From a bacterium (GTDB lineage: Bacteria > Cyanobacteriota > Vampirovibrionia > Gastranaerophilales > Gastranaerophilaceae), in assembly GCA_017995595.1 (NCBI GenBank), contig JAGOIO010000040.1, positions 1 through 9,058 of the forward strand: a stretch of DNA of 9,058 nucleotides. Reading direction: 5' to 3'. Both the position numbers and the translations under genes were made by a program. The notes under the pieces are model-generated. The model searched no databases, had not been told where the DNA came from, and was given only the letters and a program-made list of their open reading frames with translations. The stretch's first letter is position 1; each line of letters starts with the position of its first letter. This document shows, piece by piece, positions 5,618 to 9,058 of this stretch.

Positions 5618-5875
5618 GTAAAAACATGCTCTTTCTTTGGTAAATTGCGTGTTTTAGACTAATTTTTTTAAAAAGTCTTATTGATTGTTTTTTTATTAAT
5701 GCGACACATACACATTCTGTGCGGACATGCTTTTTTGCCTTTTATTAGGTATTTGCAAGAAAATTGTAACAATTTATTTACAAATTTAATATGCATAAAA
5801 TTTATAAAACAATCGATGGTCTTTTTTAGCATTTTTGCTCAATTCACAACAATTTCAAACGTTAGTCCAAACTTT

Positions 5876-6682
5876 TTATTTTACAGACGGTAAAAAGTCA
5901 TGCCAATAACTCTTTGAGCTATCCAGTGGAGACCGGTCTAATAACGCATAATATGCACATGCAACATTCTCTAAATGACTACCAATCTTACAATGATCTT
6001 CCGCAGGAACTGAAAAATTAATGTAATACATATACCTTTGTTTTGGATTATTCGGATCACTTGCACCCATCGGAATAGCTTTCCCACTTGTTGTAAATAA
6101 AAATACAAAATTATCCCACCCTTGACGGTTTGGACCTTTATCTCCATTTACATCTACACATATTTTTGGACCGTTTTCGCCGCTGTAATTTGCATCGTCA
6201 AATCTCCAAAATCTTCCATTTCCATCTACATAATTTTTAGATGCATCACAAAAGCCCATATCCCAAGAACCTGTCGCTGAAGACAATGGCATTATATAGT
6301 GATTCCTATCTTGTTGTTTATAATTTTTAAAATAAGAAGGAAAAATATTCAATTTGAAATCAGAATAATTAGTTCCTTCTGGATTCTGTGTCATGTCAGT
6401 ATATTCAGACACACTTTCATTATAATCTGCTTGAAATTTTTGAGTAATTTGGTTTAAATCAGAATAAGCTTTTTTATATTCATTTTGCAACTCAGCAAGT
6501 TGAACATTTGTCATAAGAGTCGGAATCGTCATTTCCGCAATAATGCCAATAATGCCCAAAACAATTAAAACTTCAGCCAAAGTAAATGCCAACAGTCCAG
6601 CAAAACCCTTTCTAATCGGAGCTTTTACTCCTCCGATTGTTGGCGTTGGGCGTATTGAAAGTATAATAGCATTTTTCGCCAT
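5876..6682 (-). CDS. Type IV pilin-like / type II secretion pseudopilin
   Basis: The 268-residue product has a class III signal: a basic 32-residue leader, then FTLAEVLIVLGIIGIIAEMTIPTL from residue 33, with Glu37 at position +5 and a membrane helix over about 33-53. Prepilin peptidase would cut before Phe33; residue -1 is Ala32 rather than the usual Gly. A helical stretch (about 58-95) precedes a globular domain with four cysteines (145, 175, 231, 242), which could form two disulfides, and a Gly/Asp-rich motif CVDVNGDKGPN at 175-185 that resembles a metal-binding turn. It is probably exported and anchored in a pilus or pseudopilus; its substrate is unknown. AAGGAT lies 8 bases before the ATG. 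It appears to be transcribed alone from the promoter at 6718-6745. Confidence 0.85.
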   Translation of the reverse strand: MAKNAIILSIRPTPTIGGVKAPIRKGFAGLLAFTLAEVLIVLGIIGIIAEMTIPTLMTNVQLAELQNEYKKAYSDLNQITQKFQADYNESVSEYTDMTQNPEGTNYSDFKLNIFPSYFKNYKQQDRNHYIMPLSSATGSWDMGFCDASKNYVDGNGRFWRFDDANYSGENGPKICVDVNGDKGPNRQGWDNFVFLFTTSGKAIPMGASDPNNPKQRYMYYINFSVPAEDHCKIGSHLENVACAYYALLDRSPLDSSKSYWHDFLPSVK

Positions 6683-6717
6683 ATTCTTAATCCTTAAATT
6701 AAAGTTTTAATATATAT

Positions 6718-6745
6718 ATTATACCACCTTTTATACAAGTTTCAA
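6718..6745 (-). promoter_or_regulatory. Sigma-70 promoter of the pseudopilin gene
   Basis: On the minus strand TTGAAA (6745-6740) and a perfect TATAAT (6723-6718) are separated by 16 bases. Transcription would start near 6711, about 29 bases before the pseudopilin ATG. The -35 box lies inside the last codons of the small gene at 6731-6880. Confidence 0.75.
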
Positions 6746-6880
6746 CCTATTCTTTATCTGTAACATTTCTTCTTTTGTCAAATATCGTGAAAAGCTTGCA
6801 AATTCTTCCATTAAATCATCTTTGGAATAATTTCCATGCTCGACTTTTCTTATCCAATCATTTACTTCTTTTGTTATCAT
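6731..6880 (-). CDS. Small hypothetical protein, 49 residues
   Basis: The frame runs from ATG at 6880 to TAA at 6731-6733. AAAAGGA lies 4 bases before the ATG, a strong site at normal spacing. The peptide starts MITKEVNDWIRKVEHGNYS and ends LTKEEMLQIKNRLKLV. It is highly charged, has no cysteine, no signal peptide and no membrane segment, and looks mainly helical. I do not recognise a family. It lies just after the ileS terminator, so it needs read-through or a promoter overlapping that hairpin, and its 3' end overlaps the pseudopilin promoter. Site, composition and codon use resemble the neighbouring genes, which favours a real gene, but the short length leaves doubt. Confidence 0.6.
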   Translation of the reverse strand: MITKEVNDWIRKVEHGNYSKDDLMEEFASFSRYLTKEEMLQIKNRLKLV

Positions 6881-6893
6881 AATTTCCTTTTCT

Positions 6894-6925
6894 AAAAAAG
6901 AGTTGAACAAATGCCCAACTCTTTT
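6894..6925 (-). terminator. Intrinsic terminator of ileS
   Basis: A perfect 10-bp inverted repeat, AAAAGAGTTG (6896-6905) and CAACTCTTTT (6916-6925), encloses a 10-base loop. On the minus strand the descending arm runs into six T residues ending at 6894. It starts 10 bases after the ileS stop codon. Its T tract ends only about 8 bases before the ribosome binding site of the small gene at 6731-6880. Confidence 0.88.
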
Positions 6926-6935
6926 AAATTATTTT

Positions 6936-9058
6936 TTATTGAATAGCTTCAAAGCACTCATCGCAGATGCCTTCATCGCCTTCGTGATGACCTAAATCTC
7001 TATACTTCCAACATCTTGCACACTTTTCACCTTGAGCTTTGCAAACCCAAACTGTATAGTCGTCCTCTGTATATTCATTTAAAACAGCTTCAGGAGCAAC
7101 TTCTGACAAGTAAGCTTGTGAAGTAATAAAGATATCACACAAATCGTCAGCATTCTTCTTCAATGTTGCCGTAATCTCATCATTATTTGATTTTAAGTAA
7201 ACAGCAACCTCCAAAGAACTTCCAACTTTCTTTTCGGCTCTCAACGGCTCAATAGACTTAGAAACGATTTCTCTTGCTTTCAATATTGTTGCAAATTCAC
7301 TTTCCAAGCCTTCATTTTCCCATCTTGGATTAACTTTTGGCCAATTTGAAAGCAAAACACTTTCTAATCCTTGTCTTTGAGCTTCCGGAACATTTTGCCA
7401 AATGTCTTCGGCTTGGTGAGGCATTACAGGAACTAAAAGTTTTATCAAGCTTTGAGAAATTTCAAATAAAACTGTTTGGCAAGCTCGTCTTGAAACGGAT
7501 TTTTTACCTGCTGTATAAAGTCTGTCTTTTACAATATCAAGATAAAACGCACTTAAATCAACCGCTGCAAAATTTTGCAAGCATTGAAAATACTTATAAA
7601 ATTCATAATTTTCAAAAGCTTCGGTAACTTGTTTTACAAGCTGGTTTAATTTATGTAGTGCAAATTGGTCAAGAGGTTTCAATTCTTCATAAGGAACATA
7701 ATCCTTTTCAGGTTCAAAATCAAACAAGTTACCAAGCATAAATCTTGCAGTATTTCTTGTTTTCTTAAATATTTCAACCAATTGTTTAACGATATTATTA
7801 CCGATTTTGATATCATTTCTGTAATCAACAGAAGCTGCCCAAAGTCTTAAAATATCGGCACCGTAATTTTTAATAATGTCATCAGGACGAATAAAGTTGC
7901 CCAAAGATTTTGACATTTTACGACCGTCCTCGCCGAATACGAATCCATGAGTTAAAACGCTCTTATACGGAGCTTTTTCTTGTGTTGCAATAGATGTCAA
8001 AAGTGAAGATTGGAACCAACCTCTATGTTGGTCTGAACCTTCAAGATACAAATCAACAGGAGTATGACCTAACTCTTTAAATCTCTTTTCAACAACTGCT
8101 TTCCAAGATACACCGGAGTCAAACCAAACGTCCATAATATCTTTTTCTTTTTCAATATTTTCGCTTTTGCATTTTGGACACTTGAAACCATTTGGTAAAA
8201 GGTCTTTTGTTTCATATTTAACCCAAGCATCAGAGCTTTCTTTTTCAAACATTTCAGCAACATGCTTAATTGTTTCATCAGTTACAATAACTTCACCGCA
8301 ATCTTTGCAGTAGAAAACAGGAATCGGAACGCCCCACGCACGTTGTCGTGAAATACACCAATCAGTACGCCCCTCAACCATATTAGAAATTCTGGCTTCA
8401 CCTGATGCCGGAACCCATTTTACATCTTTAATTGCTTCAAGAGCTTTATCTTTAAATTTATCAATTTTAACAAACCATTGAGGCGTAGCTCTGTAAATTA
8501 CAGGGTGTTTACATCTCCAACAATGAGGATAAGAGTGGACAATATCTTCTTTTGCAAGCAAAGCACCAATTTCTTGAAGCTTGTCAATTACCATGTCATT
8601 TCCCTTGTAGTAAGGAACGCCTTTAAGTTCAGGAACTTCATCAGTCCAACAGCCTTTTGAATCAAGTGGAGAGAATACAGGTAAATTGTATTTCATTCCG
8701 ACTTCCCAGTCCTCAAGACCATGCCCGGGGGCTGTATGAACAGCACCTGTACCGGCTTCTGTTGTAACGTGTTCTCCTAAAATTATCGGAGATTTTCTAT
8801 CACACATAGGGTGTTGAGTATTCAAAAGTTCAAGATTTTGACCTTTTGTACGACCTACAATATTTATTGAACTTTCTTCCCAATGAACGCCTTCCAAGAA
8901 AGTTTTTAAAAGTTCTTGTACAACAAAATAGATGTCGCCGTCATGTTCAAAGAACACATATTCAAATCTCGGGTGAAGTGAAATAGCTATGTTTGACGGA
9001 ATTGTCCAAGGAGTTGTTGTCCATATAACTGAATAAATTGATTTTGACTTATCAAGTC
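6936..9058 (-). CDS. ileS: Isoleucyl-tRNA synthetase, 5' end outside the window
   Basis: IleRS charges tRNA-Ile and hydrolyses mischarged Val-tRNA-Ile. The frame stays open to the window edge, so the roughly 230 N-terminal residues with the HIGH motif are missing; about 706 residues are visible. In order: editing-domain motifs TTTPWTIPSN (13-22) and HTAPGHGLEDW (107-117), zinc-type CWRCKHPVIYRATPQWF, cysteine pairs CKDC and CPKC, DVWFDSGVSW, DQHRGWFQSSLLTS, the KMSKS signature at 380-384 (7905-7919), the anticodon-binding helical region, and a C-terminal zinc finger with Cys679, Cys682, Cys698 and Cys701. A GTG at 8957 can mimic a start but lies within the editing domain. The zinc-finger form is the ordinary bacterial type. 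Confidence 0.98.
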   Translation of the reverse strand, partial: LDKSKSIYSVIWTTTPWTIPSNIAISLHPRFEYVFFEHDGDIYFVVQELLKTFLEGVHWEESSINIVGRTKGQNLELLNTQHPMCDRKSPIILGEHVTTEAGTGAVHTAPGHGLEDWEVGMKYNLPVFSPLDSKGCWTDEVPELKGVPYYKGNDMVIDKLQEIGALLAKEDIVHSYPHCWRCKHPVIYRATPQWFVKIDKFKDKALEAIKDVKWVPASGEARISNMVEGRTDWCISRQRAWGVPIPVFYCKDCGEVIVTDETIKHVAEMFEKESSDAWVKYETKDLLPNGFKCPKCKSENIEKEKDIMDVWFDSGVSWKAVVEKRFKELGHTPVDLYLEGSDQHRGWFQSSLLTSIATQEKAPYKSVLTHGFVFGEDGRKMSKSLGNFIRPDDIIKNYGADILRLWAASVDYRNDIKIGNNIVKQLVEIFKKTRNTARFMLGNLFDFEPEKDYVPYEELKPLDQFALHKLNQLVKQVTEAFENYEFYKYFQCLQNFAAVDLSAFYLDIVKDRLYTAGKKSVSRRACQTVLFEISQSLIKLLVPVMPHQAEDIWQNVPEAQRQGLESVLLSNWPKVNPRWENEGLESEFATILKAREIVSKSIEPLRAEKKVGSSLEVAVYLKSNNDEITATLKKNADDLCDIFITSQAYLSEVAPEAVLNEYTEDDYTVWVCKAQGEKCARCWKYRDLGHHEGDEGICDECFEAIQ

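Larger units (their letters stand above)
5475..5875. other. AT-rich intergenic region between the pseudopilin gene and infA
   Basis: No supported gene lies in these 401 bases. The left part holds the putative infA promoter (5590-5617) and leader hairpin (5541-5579). Further right there is a 15-base palindrome-like site AAATTGTAACAATTT (5761-5775), the inverted pair AGACT/AGTCT (5656-5660 with 5674-5678) and several A/T runs. I found no convincing terminator for the pseudopilin gene: the short stem AGCA/TGCT (5828-5839) has no T tract on the transcribed strand. A frame on the plus strand at 5681-5893 lacks coding character. Confidence 0.6.

Noticed and set aside
5828..5839. Terminator for the pseudopilin gene
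   Set aside because: The stem is only 4 bp and on the transcribed strand it is followed by A residues, not a T tract.
5475..5875. tRNA, riboswitch or small RNA gene in the intergenic region
   Set aside because: No cloverleaf, no T-box or other riboswitch core that I can recognise, only AT-rich sequence and short inverted repeats.
5681..5893. 70-codon plus-strand frame upstream of infA
   Set aside because: AT-rich low-complexity sequence, no recognisable protein features, no good ribosome binding site, and it overlaps the pseudopilin 3' end in the opposite direction.
8069..8278. 69-codon minus-strand frame inside ileS
   Set aside because: It is an out-of-frame shadow of ileS, whose own frame encodes conserved motifs through this stretch.
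6936..8957. ileS as a short gene starting at the GTG at 8957
   Set aside because: The frame continues to the window edge with the conserved editing-domain motif TTTPWTIPSN, so this is a 5'-truncated view of a full-length gene and not a shortened protein.

Overview
The window is AT-rich and every convincing gene lies on the minus strand, so the biological reading direction runs from high to low coordinates. The organism is most likely a low-GC uncultured bacterium of the non-photosynthetic cyanobacterial sister group (Melainabacteria/Vampirovibrionia, for example Gastranaerophilales). This is inferred from two signs. First, rplQ is followed directly by truA, rplM and rpsI, as in Cyanobacteria and without the ECF-transporter genes that usually intervene in Firmicutes. 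Second, there is a pseudopilin with the N-terminal signature AFTLAEVLIVLGIIGIIA, common in that group. A Firmicute or another low-GC phylum cannot be excluded from this sequence alone.

Region 1 (9058-6683, reading leftward) holds the 3' three quarters of ileS (isoleucyl-tRNA synthetase), ending in an intrinsic terminator. A 49-codon gene of unknown function with a good ribosome binding site follows. A near-consensus sigma-70 promoter overlaps the end of that gene and serves the next one, a type IV pilin-like/pseudopilin gene.

Region 2 (5875-5475) is a 401-base AT-rich intergenic stretch. It carries a candidate promoter and a structured leader for the translation operon that follows.

Region 3 (5474-84) is one long operon: infA, rpmJ, rpsM, rpsK, rpsD, rpoA, rplQ, truA, rplM, rpsI. 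It encodes initiation factor IF-1, seven ribosomal proteins of the alpha-operon and L13/S9 type, the RNA polymerase alpha subunit and tRNA pseudouridine synthase TruA. It ends in a strong hairpin terminator at 28-60. Most gene gaps are 14 to 69 bases and rplM/rpsI overlap by one base (TAATG).

The one clear anomaly is the 347-base rpmJ-rpsM gap. It is GC-richer than its surroundings and holds two near-identical 70-71 bp direct repeats, a possible third fragment touching the end of rpmJ, small inverted repeats and a short open frame with a plausible ribosome binding site. It looks like a dispersed intergenic repeat placed inside an essential operon. Apart from this, the window is largely core translation machinery. 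I see no defence, phage, CRISPR or transposase genes.
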